In this document: piece by piece, positions 17,307 to 27,280 of the stretch | Position numbering within the stretch: position 1 is the first letter of the stretch | Layout: each line of letters begins with the position of its first letter | Assembly (NCBI GenBank): GCA_021804655.1 | Contig: JAJZHE010000006.1 | Location: 1-46,428 of the forward strand | DNA length: 46,428 nucleotides | Direction of reading: 5' to 3' | DNA from: Acidobacteriota bacterium | Lineage (GTDB): Bacteria > Acidobacteriota > Terriglobia > Terriglobales > Acidobacteriaceae | The notes under the pieces: model-generated | What the model saw: only the letters and a program-made list of their open reading frames with translations | The model's database searches: none | Told to the model about the DNA's origin: nothing | Translations under genes and position numbers: made by a program

Positions 17307-20204
17307 ATGATGGCACCCGACACGCATCCTTCTTCGCCGCGCATCACGCCGGAGCAGATTCGCGCTGGATTGCAGCAAAGCATCGATCCATCCCGCATCC
17401 TGATTCGTGAGATCGAGCGCGTTGCCTTTGCCTCCGACGCCAGCTTCTATCGGCTGATTCCACGTGCCGTTGTGCAACCGCAAAGCCGCGAGGAAGTGGC
17501 AGCGCTCTTCCAATTCAGTCGCCAACATGCAGTTCCTCTGGTTTTCCGCGCGGGTGGAACCAGCCTCTCCGGTCAAAGTATCACCGACGGCATCCTGGTC
17601 GATGTGGGGCGCTACCTGCGCTCGCTGCGCGTGGAGGACAACGGCAAAGCCATCCGTGTGCAGCCAGGCGTCATCGGCAAGCATGCCAACGATGCACTCC
17701 AACTGTATCGCGCCCGGATAGGCCCGGATCCAGCGTCGATCAACAGTTGTCGCATCGGCGGCATCCTCTCCAACAACGCCAGCGGCATGTGCTGTGGCGT
17801 TTTGCAGAATGCGTATCACACACTTCGCTCCATCACCTTCATGCTGCCCACCGGAACCGTGATCGACAGCGCATCTCCCGATGCGGATCGCGAGTTGGCA
17901 GCGCAGGAACCGGCGCTTGTTCGTGGACTCATGGAATTGCGCGCAGGCATTCTGAAGCAGGATGTTCTGGTCGCGAAGATTCGCCGCAAATACGGAACGA
18001 AAAACACCACCGGATACAGCCTGAATGCCTTCCTCGACTTTGAGCGCCCGATCGATCTCTTCAGCCATTTGCTCATCGGCGCGGAAGGCACGCTTGCCTG
18101 GATCGCAGAAGCCGTTTTGAACACTGTTCCAGACAAGCCGGTCAAGTACACCGGCCTGCTTCTATTCGATTCGCTGCATGCAGCCTGCGCGGCGATTCAT
18201 CCGCTGCGCGCAGCCGGTGCTGCGGCTCTGGAACTGATGGATCGCGCGGCCATGCGTTCCGTCGAGAATCAAGCGGGAATGCCAGCGGAGTTGAAGCAAC
18301 TTCCAGTCGGTGCAGCAGGGTTGCTGGTTGAGTTTCAATACGCGCACGAAGACGAGTTTGCCGCGCACGCACAAAGCGCAGCCGCCAGTATCGCAAGCCT
18401 GCAACTTTGGATGTCCACGACACTCACCCGCGACCCCGTCACACAGGCGCAGCTTTGGAAGATGCGCAAAGGCATGTTCCCGTCCGTCGGTGCTGTGCGC
18501 GCCAGCGGCACCACGGCCATCATCGAAGACGTGGCTTTTCCCGTCGAACGGCTGGCCGAGGCAGCGCTTGATCTTCGCCAGACTCTGGATCGGCACGGCT
18601 ATCACGACGCAATTCTCTTTGGCCATGCGAAGGACGGCAATCTTCACTTTGTGCTGACGCAGGGATTCCGCCATGCGGATGAGATTGATCGCTACCGTCG
18701 ATTCATCGATGATCTGGTCGCGCTGGTCGTCTCACGCTATGACGGTGCGTTGAAGGCGGAGCACGGAACAGGCCGGAATATGGCGCCGTTTGTGGAAGCA
18801 GAATGGGGTCAGGAGGCGCTGGAGATCATGCGCCAGTTGAAGTCGCTGGTGGATCCCGATCATCTTCTGAATCCTGGAGTGATCCTGAACTCCGATCCAC
18901 AGGCTCACCTGAAAAACCTGAAGGAATTTCCTCAGGTGGAGGCCGAGGTCGACAAGTGCATCGAATGTGGATACTGCGAGCCATCTTGCCCCAGTCGCGA
19001 TTTGACGCTGACGCCGCGTCAGCGCATTGTCGTTCGACGCGAGATGCAGCGGTTGCGTGAGGAAAGCGGCAATCGAGCGACTCTGGCTGCGCTCGAAGCC
19101 GATTTCCCTTACATGGCGCTGGATACATGCGCTGCGGATGGTCTCTGCGCATCGGAATGCCCGGTCCATATCGACACTGGACAACTGACCAAACGCTTCC
19201 GCGAGATGCGTCACTCCCGCCTGAGCCAGAAGCTCGCGCAACACATTGCGCGCAACATGAGCGCTGCGGAGTTTGCCACACGCGGCGCCTTGCGCGCCGG
19301 TCACATACTGCAACGGCTCATCGGCTGGAAGCGCATGGCGCGTCTGACGCAGATGTTGGACCGTGCAAGCCGACGCTGGCTCAATGAGCCATTCTGGCAG
19401 TGGTCGCCCCAGATGCCTTTCGCTGCCAGTGTCGATTTTCCTGCGCAGCAAACAGGCCCTTACGATGCGGTGTGGTTTCCAGCCTGCATCACGCGCATGA
19501 TGGGAAAACTGCCCGACGAACCCGTGGCCGATGATCCGACTCAAGTGATGCTCCGGCTTGCGCAGCGAGCAGGAATGCGCCTGTACGTGCCGCCCGACTG
19601 CGTCGGCAAATGCTGCGGTGTGCCATTCTCTTCCAAAGGCTTTTCAGCCGCGCATGCAGATGCACTCAACCTGATCGTGGAAAGCTTTGATCGCTGGTCC
19701 CATCAAGGCCAGATTCCGATTGTGGTCGATACAACTCCCTGCACCTTTGGTCTGCGAACCGCTCGTCCCTGGCTGTCACTGGAAAACCAAAGTCGCTGGG
19801 ACAATCTGACCATTCTTGACAGCATTGAATTCGTTCACGACTCCCTGCTTCCGCGGCTTTCCCTTCGTCCAGCAAAGACCTCCGTTGCACTGCACACCGT
19901 ATGCTCTGCGATCAAGATGCAAACCGAACCCAAACTCGTTGCCATCGCAAACGCTTGCAGCCAGCATGTCGTCCTCCCGGAGCATGGCGGTTGTTGTGCC
20001 TTCGCCGGCGATCGCGGATTTCTGTTGCCGGAACTGACCGCATCCGCAACGTCAGAGATGGCCGCCTCGATTCGGCTGCAAAATCCGGATGCCTGCTACT
20101 CCAGCAGTCGCACCTGTGAAATCGCCATGACACAAGCCACTGGTTTTCCTTACCGCTCCTATCTGCATCTGCTGGACGAAGCGTCAGGAGATGAGAGGCA
20201 GTGA
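17307..20204 (+). CDS. FAD-linked 2-hydroxyacid dehydrogenase fused to an Fe-S/CCG domain
   Basis: A 965-residue respiratory-type dehydrogenase related to D-lactate dehydrogenase/YdiJ and to glycolate oxidase GlcD plus GlcF joined in one chain. Domain order: FAD-binding PCMH domain (about 50-230; PLVFRAGGTSLSGQS, IGGILSNNASGMCCG), FAD-oxidase C-terminal domain (about 260-535; FGHAKDGNLHF, EHGTGRN, DPDHLLNPGVI), Fe-S domain with Cys551, 554, 557 and 561 and a second cysteine set at 608, 614 and 618, then two cysteine-rich CCG-type modules (KCCGVPF and GGCCAF). It should pass electrons from a D-2-hydroxyacid to the quinone pool at the inner membrane face. The exact substrate (D-lactate, glycolate or 2-hydroxyglutarate) is not decidable here. 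GGAGG lies eight bases before the ATG. Confidence 0.9.
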   Translation: MMAPDTHPSSPRITPEQIRAGLQQSIDPSRILIREIERVAFASDASFYRLIPRAVVQPQSREEVAALFQFSRQHAVPLVFRAGGTSLSGQSITDGILVDVGRYLRSLRVEDNGKAIRVQPGVIGKHANDALQLYRARIGPDPASINSCRIGGILSNNASGMCCGVLQNAYHTLRSITFMLPTGTVIDSASPDADRELAAQEPALVRGLMELRAGILKQDVLVAKIRRKYGTKNTTGYSLNAFLDFERPIDLFSHLLIGAEGTLAWIAEAVLNTVPDKPVKYTGLLLFDSLHAACAAIHPLRAAGAAALELMDRAAMRSVENQAGMPAELKQLPVGAAGLLVEFQYAHEDEFAAHAQSAAASIASLQLWMSTTLTRDPVTQAQLWKMRKGMFPSVGAVRASGTTAIIEDVAFPVERLAEAALDLRQTLDRHGYHDAILFGHAKDGNLHFVLTQGFRHADEIDRYRRFIDDLVALVVSRYDGALKAEHGTGRNMAPFVEAEWGQEALEIMRQLKSLVDPDHLLNPGVILNSDPQAHLKNLKEFPQVEAEVDKCIECGYCEPSCPSRDLTLTPRQRIVVRREMQRLREESGNRATLAALEADFPYMALDTCAADGLCASECPVHIDTGQLTKRFREMRHSRLSQKLAQHIARNMSAAEFATRGALRAGHILQRLIGWKRMARLTQMLDRASRRWLNEPFWQWSPQMPFAASVDFPAQQTGPYDAVWFPACITRMMGKLPDEPVADDPTQVMLRLAQRAGMRLYVPPDCVGKCCGVPFSSKGFSAAHADALNLIVESFDRWSHQGQIPIVVDTTPCTFGLRTARPWLSLENQSRWDNLTILDSIEFVHDSLLPRLSLRPAKTSVALHTVCSAIKMQTEPKLVAIANACSQHVVLPEHGGCCAFAGDRGFLLPELTASATSEMAASIRLQNPDACYSSSRTCEIAMTQATGFPYRSYLHLLDEASGDERQ

Positions 20205-20277
20205 AGCGCGCAGCATATCCGTCCAGGCAAACGATGCTGCGCTCCGCTACAATCGGGATTGGAGGAGTACGCATACA

Positions 20278-21030
20278 ATGGCACGGAAAGCCCTGATTGC
20301 AGCCAACTGGAAGATGTACAAGACACCGGACGAGGCACGCGCTTTCGTCGAAACATTTTTGCCGCTGGTCGTCAGCCACTCGCGCGATGAGATCGCTCTG
20401 TTCCCATCGGTCACTTCGCTGGCCACTGTGGTCAAGGCTGCCGCCGGTTCCAACGTTCACGTTGGCCTGCAAAACATGCACTTTGAAAACGAAGGCGCAT
20501 ACACCGGAGAGACTTCGCCCATCATGTTGAAGGCCGTGGGAGCGACGCACACGCTGATCGGCCACTCTGAACGACGTCAGTACTTTGCCGAGACCGATGC
20601 CATCGTCAACAAGAAGCTGCACGCCGCGCTCAAGCATGGAATCATTCCCGTTGTCTGCATCGGAGAGCTGCTGGCCGAACGCGAAGCCGGAGACACAGCC
20701 GCCGTATTGAAGACTCAATTGACGGGCGGACTGGATGGCATTACAGCCGAGATGGCCGCCTCCATTGTGATTGCCTATGAGCCGGTGTGGGCAATTGGCA
20801 CGGGAAAAACCGCCACGCCAGAGATGGCCGTTGAAGCACACAGCATCGTTCGTGCAGAAGTTGCGCGGCTGCTGGGCAGTGACATCGCCGCCGCCATGCG
20901 CATCCTCTACGGCGGTTCCGTCAAGCCCGAGAACGCATCTTCTCTGCTGAATGAAGAGGAGATTGATGGCGCGCTGGTGGGCGGCGCAAGTTTGAAGTCG
21001 GATTCCTTCTCCGCCATCGTTCACTACTAA
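20278..21030 (+). CDS. tpiA: Triosephosphate isomerase
   Basis: Glycolytic enzyme interconverting dihydroxyacetone phosphate and glyceraldehyde-3-phosphate. 250 residues, the normal length. Active-site residues seen: Lys12 (NWKMYK), His96 (LIGHSERRQYF), Glu168 (AYEPVWAIGTG), and the phosphate loop YGGSVKPENA and GGASL. The start at 20278 is set by homology (MARKALIAANWK) and a GGAGGAG about ten bases upstream; an in-frame start at 20191 would add 29 unrelated residues. A 13-base-pair hairpin follows the stop at 21039-21081. Confidence 0.97.
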   Translation: MARKALIAANWKMYKTPDEARAFVETFLPLVVSHSRDEIALFPSVTSLATVVKAAAGSNVHVGLQNMHFENEGAYTGETSPIMLKAVGATHTLIGHSERRQYFAETDAIVNKKLHAALKHGIIPVVCIGELLAEREAGDTAAVLKTQLTGGLDGITAEMAASIVIAYEPVWAIGTGKTATPEMAVEAHSIVRAEVARLLGSDIAAAMRILYGGSVKPENASSLLNEEEIDGALVGGASLKSDSFSAIVHY

Positions 21031-21038
21031 GATCGACC

Positions 21039-21081
21039 CTGCGGAAGCATCCCAGCCCATGCTTCGCCGATGCTTCCGCAG
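21039..21081 (+). terminator. Strong hairpin downstream of tpiA
   Basis: CTGCGGAAGCATC (21039-21051) pairs perfectly with GATGCTTCCGCAG (21069-21081) around a 17-base loop. There is no T-run after it, so it is not a classical Rho-independent terminator; it may act as a transcript-end stabiliser, a weak terminator or a leader element of the hydrolase gene that starts at 21111. Confidence 0.5.
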
Positions 21082-21110
21082 TCACATCCTGAAATCATCC
21101 TTGTCGTCCC

Positions 21111-22151
21111 ATGAAGAAAAATCCAAACGAGCGCGCTTCCGCGCAACAGCAAAAGGCAAAGGCGCACAGAATATCGAAGCCGGAAGCGCCCGCTCCGCGC
21201 CCATGGGAACATCTCTCCGTCGATCTCCGCAAACCCGATCCACAGTTTCCCAACGTCTCCGTCCGATGGCTGCTTCAGGCTATCTTGATCGCGTTCCTGG
21301 GAGCAGCATTCTGCGCCTGGATTCTGGTTTGTTTTCTCTTCTGGCAAGGAAGCTGGCAACTGCTCTTCCATCCCTCCCACGTGCTGCGTGCAACGCCGCA
21401 AAGTCTTTCGATCGCCTTTCAGCCTGTCCGTTTCGATGCCTCCGAGACAGGCGTCACGCAGCTCGACGGATGGTGGATTCCCACAGACGCATCGCTTCCT
21501 CACAAGACAATTCTGGTGCTGCACGGCGCCAATGGCAACATCGGCGATACGCTGCCGCTCGACGCATTTCTGCACCAACAACATCTGAACGTCCTGGCCT
21601 TCGATTATCGCGGCTACGGTGAGAGCGCTGGCAGAAAACCGTCAGAAAAGCAGATGCTGCAGGACGCAGATTACGCATTGTCCTGGATCGCAGAAACAAA
21701 ATTTATTGCGGCTCGAAACATTGTGGTTTGGGGAACAAATCTTGGCGCGAACCTTGCCGTGGAACTCGCAGTCAAGCATCCTGAAATCGGCGGCGTCGTA
21801 CTCGATCAGCCCTTGCAGCATCCACTCGATGCCATCCTGCGCGATCCCAGAAGTCGCCTCGTGCCCGCACGCTGGCTGCTGAGCGATCGCTTCGATCTTT
21901 CCGGTTCAGTGCGCGCAATGAGGACTCCTTCGCTTTGGCTGGTTTCCACCAATGCCGCAGCACCACTGGCTTATCAGGAAGATTCAGCGAGTAAAATGGC
22001 GGTTTGGCTGAAGCCTCCCTACGAGACTGACCCGCAAGCAGCACCTGCATTGAAGCGCTGGCTGGACGGCTTGGCTCCATCTTCCGCGTCGCAGGAACTG
22101 CCCGCTTATGCGCCGAAGCGCTCCAGCGTGATCGTGCCGTCCGCTCGATAG
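21111..22151 (+). CDS. Membrane-anchored alpha/beta-hydrolase-fold protein lacking the nucleophile serine
   Basis: A 346-residue protein with a basic N-terminus, one transmembrane helix (about residues 52-78) and an alpha/beta-hydrolase domain resembling the BEM46/ABHD13 type. The oxyanion-region motif VLHGANGN and DYRGYGES are preserved. The nucleophile elbow, normally GxSxG, reads G-T-N-L-G with Asn210 in the serine position, and the later Asp and His of the triad are not evident (LWLVSTNAAAPLAYQED where HGxxD is usual). It is therefore probably not a conventional serine hydrolase. The 3' end overlaps nadB on the opposite strand by 46 bases. Function unknown. Confidence 0.75.
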   Translation: MKKNPNERASAQQQKAKAHRISKPEAPAPRPWEHLSVDLRKPDPQFPNVSVRWLLQAILIAFLGAAFCAWILVCFLFWQGSWQLLFHPSHVLRATPQSLSIAFQPVRFDASETGVTQLDGWWIPTDASLPHKTILVLHGANGNIGDTLPLDAFLHQQHLNVLAFDYRGYGESAGRKPSEKQMLQDADYALSWIAETKFIAARNIVVWGTNLGANLAVELAVKHPEIGGVVLDQPLQHPLDAILRDPRSRLVPARWLLSDRFDLSGSVRAMRTPSLWLVSTNAAAPLAYQEDSASKMAVWLKPPYETDPQAAPALKRWLDGLAPSSASQELPAYAPKRSSVIVPSAR

Positions 22152-23773
22152 TGCGTATGCAGTTGTTGCCAGGAATCCTCTTTGTGCGGAAAATCTTTTC
22201 TGAAATGCCCACCTCGGCTCTCGCAGCGCGCGCGTGCGCTTTTCAGCACAGCTCGCGAAACTCCCACCAGCGACTTCGCCTCCGCCGTGCGGCGTGAGCC
22301 TGATCCTGCAATCGAGAAATCGGTAATCTGCTCGTTCATTTTCTCCAGTTCCCTGCTGCCGTCCAGCAGCAACTCGGCATCGCGCAGCAGACCCGCACAT
22401 CGCCACATCATCGAGCGCAGCGCAGTGATGGAGGCTTCGATTCGCTGTCCCGCTGCAGCATCCACCTCTTCCCGCGAAGATCCGGATGGAACGAAATCTC
22501 CTGACGCAGAAGGCATTGCAAGAAACGCACAGTCTGCCGCCATTGCTGACGCCGATCGAGCGCCAAAGACCAACCCCTCCAGCAGCGAGTTGGACGCCAG
22601 GCGGTTGGCGCCATGCACACCCGTGCACGCAACCTCACCGGCCGCATACAGGCCGGCAACGGTGGTTCTGCCATGCAGGTCTGTCTTCACGCCGCCCATC
22701 ATGTAATGCGCTGCGGGACTCACCGGGATTCTGTCGCGGTCAAGGCGCAGCCCCTGCTCGGCCAGAAAGCGACTGATGCCAGGAAACCGCTCTGCCAGAT
22801 TGACGCCTCGTACCGCGCGCATATCCAGAAAAATGGGCGCTGGAAAAATATGTGCGGACTGCGCCGCGCCTTCTGCAAAACTCTCGTTCACAATCGCGCG
22901 GGCAACCACATCTCGCGGGGCCAGCTCCAGCAACGGGTGATAACGCTCCATAAAACGCTCTCCGCGCGCATTCACAAGCAGCGCGCCTTCGCCCCGCAAC
23001 GCCTCAGACAACAGAAATCGCGGAACACCGGGAAGGCTGAGCGCCGTTGGATGGAACTGGTACATCTCCATATCCGCCAGCACGGCTCCGGCTTCCAATG
23101 CCAACACCAGGCCATCGCCCGTCGCAACCAAGGGATTCGTCGTCTCGCTGTAGACTTGCCCCGCTCCGCCGGTGGCCAGCAGCGTCGCCCGCGCAAATAC
23201 ACGATAGCGTTTGTTTGCCGCATCCAGCAGCTCCGCACCCACCACGCGCTCTTCGTCCATCAACAGCGCACTTGCGGTCATCCACTCTGCAAATTGAATC
23301 GTTTCGCTCTCCTGCGCTGCCACCGCTAAAGCTCGCCCAATCTCCGCTCCGGTAGCGTCTCCGTTGGCGTGCAGAATCCTGGGCAGACTGTGCGCGCCTT
23401 CCCGTGTAAGCAACAGTTTTCCTTCGTGTCGATCGAAGCGCGTTCCCCACTCCATCAACTCTTCCACGCGTTTCGGGCCTTCGCTCACCAGAATCTCAGC
23501 CGCCGGACCGTACACCAGCCCATCGCCCGCGGACAACGTATCCTGCACATGCAATGCCACGTCGGCCTCGCCGCCCATCGCCACCGCAATGCCGCCCTGC
23601 GCGTAATGCGTGTTCGATTCCCATCTGGCCTCTTTGGTCACCACCAGAACCGTTCCGTGCCGCGCCAGCGACAGTGCAGCCCGCAACCCGGCAATCCCCG
23701 CGCCGAGAACAAGAAAATCAACCGTGATTGCAGCCTCTTTTTCCTCTGTTGCCATAACTTTTGAGGCTATCAT
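22106..23773 (-). CDS. nadB: L-aspartate oxidase
   Basis: FAD enzyme oxidising L-aspartate to iminoaspartate, the first step of de novo NAD synthesis. 555 residues. Seen: FAD-binding [16 protein letters not shown], the family motif [39 protein letters not shown], the [10 protein letters not shown] active-site segment, and [20 protein letters not shown]. The ATG at 23773 is preceded by GGAAAGAGG at five bases; the ATG at 23755 is an alternative. The expected partner genes nadA and nadC are not in the window. Divergent from aroB, convergent with the hydrolase-fold gene. Confidence 0.95.
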   Translation of the reverse strand: MIASKVMATEEKEAAITVDFLVLGAGIAGLRAALSLARHGTVLVVTKEARWESNTHYAQGGIAVAMGGEADVALHVQDTLSAGDGLVYGPAAEILVSEGPKRVEELMEWGTRFDRHEGKLLLTREGAHSLPRILHANGDATGAEIGRALAVAAQESETIQFAEWMTASALLMDEERVVGAELLDAANKRYRVFARATLLATGGAGQVYSETTNPLVATGDGLVLALEAGAVLADMEMYQFHPTALSLPGVPRFLLSEALRGEGALLVNARGERFMERYHPLLELAPRDVVARAIVNESFAEGAAQSAHIFPAPIFLDMRAVRGVNLAERFPGISRFLAEQGLRLDRDRIPVSPAAHYMMGGVKTDLHGRTTVAGLYAAGEVACTGVHGANRLASNSLLEGLVFGARSASAMAADCAFLAMPSASGDFVPSGSSREEVDAAAGQRIEASITALRSMMWRCAGLLRDAELLLDGSRELEKMNEQITDFSIAGSGSRRTAEAKSLVGVSRAVLKSARARCESRGGHFRKDFPHKEDSWQQLHTHYRADGTITLERFGA

Positions 23774-23838
23774 CGCGGCCTCTTTCCAAGGAGCATTCTC
23801 GGCGTCGCGGGTTCACATCATGCGATACGATGAAATGT

Positions 23839-24984
23839 ATGCAGACGATCCAAGTGCGCACAGCGACAGCGGCCTATCCTGTGCATGTCGGTGCCGGTTT
23901 GCTCGCCAACCTGCTCCCGCTCATCCGCAAAACGATGCCAGCGAAGGTCGGCGACACGGCCAGCAAAACAACGGCACTGCCGCGCCGCATTTTCGTCCTC
24001 ACTTCGCCGGAGATCTGGGCGCTTTGGTCCACGCGCTTCCTGCAAAGCTTCCAGGACTCGCCCATCGTGCTCTTTCTTCCGCCGGGCGAGCGCAATAAAA
24101 CACTGGCCAATGTGGAAAAACTCAGCCGCCAGATGGTCGCTTCCGGTGGAGACCGCAGTTCCCTGCTGATCGCTTTTGGCGGCGGAATCGTGGGCGATGT
24201 CGGTGGATTTCTGGCTGCAATCTTCATGCGCGGCATTCCTTATATTCAGGTTCCAACCACGTTTCTGGCGCAGGTCGATTCCTCCGTCGGCGGCAAGACC
24301 GGAGTCAATCTTGCGGAAGGGAAAAATCTCGTCGGCGCTTTTCATCATCCGCTTGCCGTGGTCGCCGATATCGAAGTTTTATCCACGCTTCAGGAACGCG
24401 AACTTCGTGCCGGACTGATCGAAAGCCTGAAGGCGGGAATCATTCGCGACCGCGCGCTGTTTCGATACATGGCGTCGAACGCAGAGCCGCTGCTGCAGCG
24501 CGATCCAGCCGCACTGCAAAAGGTCATCGCCGCTTCAGTCCGCATGAAAGCCGAAGTGGTCAGCGCCGATGAGCATGAGGGCGGCCTGCGCATGATTTTG
24601 AATCTCGGACACACGCTCGGCCACGCCATCGAAGCGGCAACGCGGTATCGCCAGTTGCTGCACGGTGAAGCTGTCGCCTGGGGCATGATCGCCGCTTTTC
24701 ATGTGGCGCTCCAGCGCAAAACCATCACAGCCGCGCAGTTCCACTCCCTCATTGCCTCCGTCATGCTCTACGGCCCGCTCCCGCGTCTGAATCTGCGCGC
24801 AGAACGTCTCGTCGCACTCACTGCGCGGGACAAAAAACATCTAGGTGATCTTCGACGCTATATTCTTCCTGTCGGCATCGGCGATGCCACCGTCGCTGAA
24901 GATGTCACTCACGACGAACTGCTCCACGCTGCGCACGCAATGCTTGCCATGGCAGCCGCTGAAAGCTCGGAGATGCCGCTATGA
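23839..24984 (+). CDS. aroB: 3-dehydroquinate synthase
   Basis: Second enzyme of the shikimate pathway, converting DAHP to 3-dehydroquinate with NAD and a divalent metal. About 381 residues from the ATG at 23839 (MQTIQVRT); the ATG three codons upstream (23830) is equally possible. Seen: [10 protein letters not shown], the NAD-binding [34 protein letters not shown], and metal ligands in [20 protein letters not shown] and [10 protein letters not shown]. It heads a compact operon: the next gene overlaps by four bases. aroC of the same pathway lies about 7 kb away on the other strand. Confidence 0.95.
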   Translation: MQTIQVRTATAAYPVHVGAGLLANLLPLIRKTMPAKVGDTASKTTALPRRIFVLTSPEIWALWSTRFLQSFQDSPIVLFLPPGERNKTLANVEKLSRQMVASGGDRSSLLIAFGGGIVGDVGGFLAAIFMRGIPYIQVPTTFLAQVDSSVGGKTGVNLAEGKNLVGAFHHPLAVVADIEVLSTLQERELRAGLIESLKAGIIRDRALFRYMASNAEPLLQRDPAALQKVIAASVRMKAEVVSADEHEGGLRMILNLGHTLGHAIEAATRYRQLLHGEAVAWGMIAAFHVALQRKTITAAQFHSLIASVMLYGPLPRLNLRAERLVALTARDKKHLGDLRRYILPVGIGDATVAEDVTHDELLHAAHAMLAMAAAESSEMPL

Positions 24985-25799
24985 CTGCGCAGCAACCCGC
25001 TGCGGGCGCCCAACCCGACGGTGCCATGGACGAACAAAGCGCAGCGCGCAACGTGCGACAGATGTTCAACTCCATCGCGCCGCGCTACGATCTGCTGAAC
25101 CACCTGCTTTCAGCAAATATCGATCGACTGTGGTGGTGGCGTGCAGCGCGCACCTTCCGCACGGTTCTTGTGCAGCCCAATGCGATTGTTCTCGATCTTT
25201 GCTGCGGAACAGGTGATATGACGATGGCTCTGCTTCGGCGTCGTCCGCTGCAGGCGCAGCCCATTCTTGCCGCTGATTTTGCCCATGAAATGCTGCGGCG
25301 CGGCGCCGCAAAATTCTCCGGACGTGGCGCAATCGCCATCGAAGCGGATGCACTGCGCCTTCCTTTGCGCGACGCCTCGGTGGACCTCATCACGACCGCC
25401 TTTGGCTTCCGAAACCTGGCGAATTATTCGCAGGGACTGCAAGAATTCGCGCGTGTCCTGCGCCCCGGCGGTCAACTCGGCATCCTCGATTTCAGCGAAC
25501 CTAACGGTGCGCTCGGCAAAGCATACCAGTGGTATTTTCGATGCGCGGTTCCAGCCATTGGCAAAGCTGTCTATGGTCAATCCGGTCCGTATGAATATCT
25601 GCCTGAATCCGTGCGCCGTTTTCCAGCACCGCAGCAGTTCGTCGCGCAGATTGAATCCGCAGGTTTTGAAGACGCACGCTGGACGCCCTACACGCTGGGA
25701 ATCGCAGGGCTTTACTCGGCGAAGCGCCGCGGTACAACGCCTGCGGATTGCGCCCAGATAAACGCCGCTGGCAAATTTGAGCCTGGCAGTTTAGCCTGA
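24981..25799 (+). CDS. ubiE: Demethylmenaquinone (or ubiquinone precursor) C-methyltransferase
   Basis: SAM-dependent C-methyltransferase of the UbiE/MenG family, 272 residues, which methylates demethylmenaquinone in the last step of menaquinone synthesis. Seen: [17 protein letters not shown] at about residue 28, the SAM-binding [46 protein letters not shown], and [16 protein letters not shown]. Menaquinone rather than ubiquinone is inferred from the likely acidobacterial host. The start overlaps the aroB stop (ATGA), linking chorismate supply and quinone synthesis in one transcript. Confidence 0.93.
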   Translation: MTAQQPAAGAQPDGAMDEQSAARNVRQMFNSIAPRYDLLNHLLSANIDRLWWWRAARTFRTVLVQPNAIVLDLCCGTGDMTMALLRRRPLQAQPILAADFAHEMLRRGAAKFSGRGAIAIEADALRLPLRDASVDLITTAFGFRNLANYSQGLQEFARVLRPGGQLGILDFSEPNGALGKAYQWYFRCAVPAIGKAVYGQSGPYEYLPESVRRFPAPQQFVAQIESAGFEDARWTPYTLGIAGLYSAKRRGTTPADCAQINAAGKFEPGSLA

Positions 25800-25805
25800 A
25801 CCTCC

Positions 25806-27266
25806 ATGACGATCCCATTGCAGCACGTTGCAGTCTCATCGGAAGCCTCCGACGCCAAGCGTCAGGTTGCGTTCCGATCTCTGCTTGCCGCGGCTGTGAT
25901 GACGGCGCTGAAACTCGCCGCAGGACTGCTCAGCGGCTCGCTCGGCGTCTTGTCGGATGCAGCGCATTCCGCCCTGGACCTGGCAGGATCCACCATCACA
26001 TTTTTCTCCGTACGCGTTTCCGACAAACCCGCTGACGACGACCATCCCTATGGACACGCCAAGTTTGAAAATCTGTCCGCCTTTGTCGAAGCCGGGCTGA
26101 TGGCCATCTCCTGCGTGTGGATTCTCTCGGAAGCGATCCGCAGAATCTGGTCCGGTCAGACTCATGTACAGCATTCCATCTGGCCGGTGGCGGTGCTGCT
26201 CACATCCATCGCTGTGGACGGGTGGCGCTCGCGGGCGTTGCACCGGGCTGCAACTCAATTTCAAAGCACGGCGCTTGCAACCGACGCTTTTCACTTCGCC
26301 TCGGACATCTGGTCCACTCTCGCTGTCCTCTGCGGCCTGTGCCTCAGTTGGTTCGGTGCGCAATTTCACATCCGGCTGCTGCATCTTGCTGACCCGCTGG
26401 CAGCCATCTGCGTCTCGCTCATGATTCTGCACCTCACCTGGAAGCTGACCAGAGAGACCGTGGGAGCGCTGCTCGACGCAGCACCTGTCGAGACGCGCAC
26501 GCGTGTCCAGCATGCAGTTGAATCGGTGCCCGGCGTGCTTGCCGTCGAGCAGGCGCGCATCCGCACCGCAGGATCGGCAACCTTTGCCGATCTGACTCTT
26601 GCTCTGCCGCGCTCCTATACCTTTGAACACACCGGCGAGTTGGTGCGTGCTGCGACACAGGCTGTCCACAGCGTTGTCCCCGACGCCGATGTCGTGATTC
26701 ATGCCATTCCCCGCGAGTCCGCCACAGAAAGCATCTTCGATCGCGTGCGAGCCGTTGCCGCTCGCAACAACGTCGGCGTGCACGAAGTCAGCGTCCAATC
26801 GGTTGCGAAGAAATTGCGCGTCGAGCTTCACGTCGAGTTGAATGAGACGCTCTCGCTGGCGGAGGCGCACAGCTTTGTAACTGGCATGGAAGCCGAAATC
26901 TTGAGCGAGATTCCAGAACTGGCCGAGGTGCTCACACACATCGAAAGTGAGCCGGCAACCATTGAACAACCCGTCGTCCTGGACATTGCGCTGGAAGAGC
27001 AGGAATATCGTGAGGCTCAACGACTGGAGATTCTGTTGCGCCAGACCGCTGCACGTTTCAGCGAAGTGATCGATGTTCACGCCATTCTGATCGGTCGCAC
27101 TGGAGATCACCTGCAGGTGAGCTTCCATTGCACCATGCCGGATGCGCTGCCCATGGCGCGCGTCCACCAGGTCATCACCGATCTTGAAGATCGCTTCAAG
27201 ATCGCCTGCCCTGAAGTCTACAAGGTACTCATCCATCCCGAGCCGCAGACGGATAACCTGCGCTGA
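25806..27266 (+). CDS. Cation diffusion facilitator with three C-terminal cytoplasmic modules
   Basis: Proton-coupled divalent metal exporter of the CDF family, probably for zinc or a similar ion. The membrane part (residues 20-215, six predicted helices) has the binding-site pairs His54-Asp58 (SDAAHSALD) and His163-Asp167 (TDAFHFASD) and the signature DDDHPYGHAKFE. HxxxD in both helices fits zinc-type CDFs more than manganese-type. At 486 residues it is far longer than the usual 300: after the normal dimerisation domain (about 220-303) two further stretches of the same alpha/beta pattern follow (about 308-385 and 400-482). Six bases after ubiE and 14 before the OsmC gene, so in the aroB operon. 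Confidence 0.9.
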   Translation: MTIPLQHVAVSSEASDAKRQVAFRSLLAAAVMTALKLAAGLLSGSLGVLSDAAHSALDLAGSTITFFSVRVSDKPADDDHPYGHAKFENLSAFVEAGLMAISCVWILSEAIRRIWSGQTHVQHSIWPVAVLLTSIAVDGWRSRALHRAATQFQSTALATDAFHFASDIWSTLAVLCGLCLSWFGAQFHIRLLHLADPLAAICVSLMILHLTWKLTRETVGALLDAAPVETRTRVQHAVESVPGVLAVEQARIRTAGSATFADLTLALPRSYTFEHTGELVRAATQAVHSVVPDADVVIHAIPRESATESIFDRVRAVAARNNVGVHEVSVQSVAKKLRVELHVELNETLSLAEAHSFVTGMEAEILSEIPELAEVLTHIESEPATIEQPVVLDIALEEQEYREAQRLEILLRQTAARFSEVIDVHAILIGRTGDHLQVSFHCTMPDALPMARVHQVITDLEDRFKIACPEVYKVLIHPEPQTDNLR

Positions 27267-27280
27267 ACGGAGCCAGCAAG

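Noticed and set aside
16422-18068. 548-residue minus-strand frame across nfo and the FAD dehydrogenase
   Set aside because: It spans parts of two well-supported plus-strand genes and has no family motif; a shadow frame.
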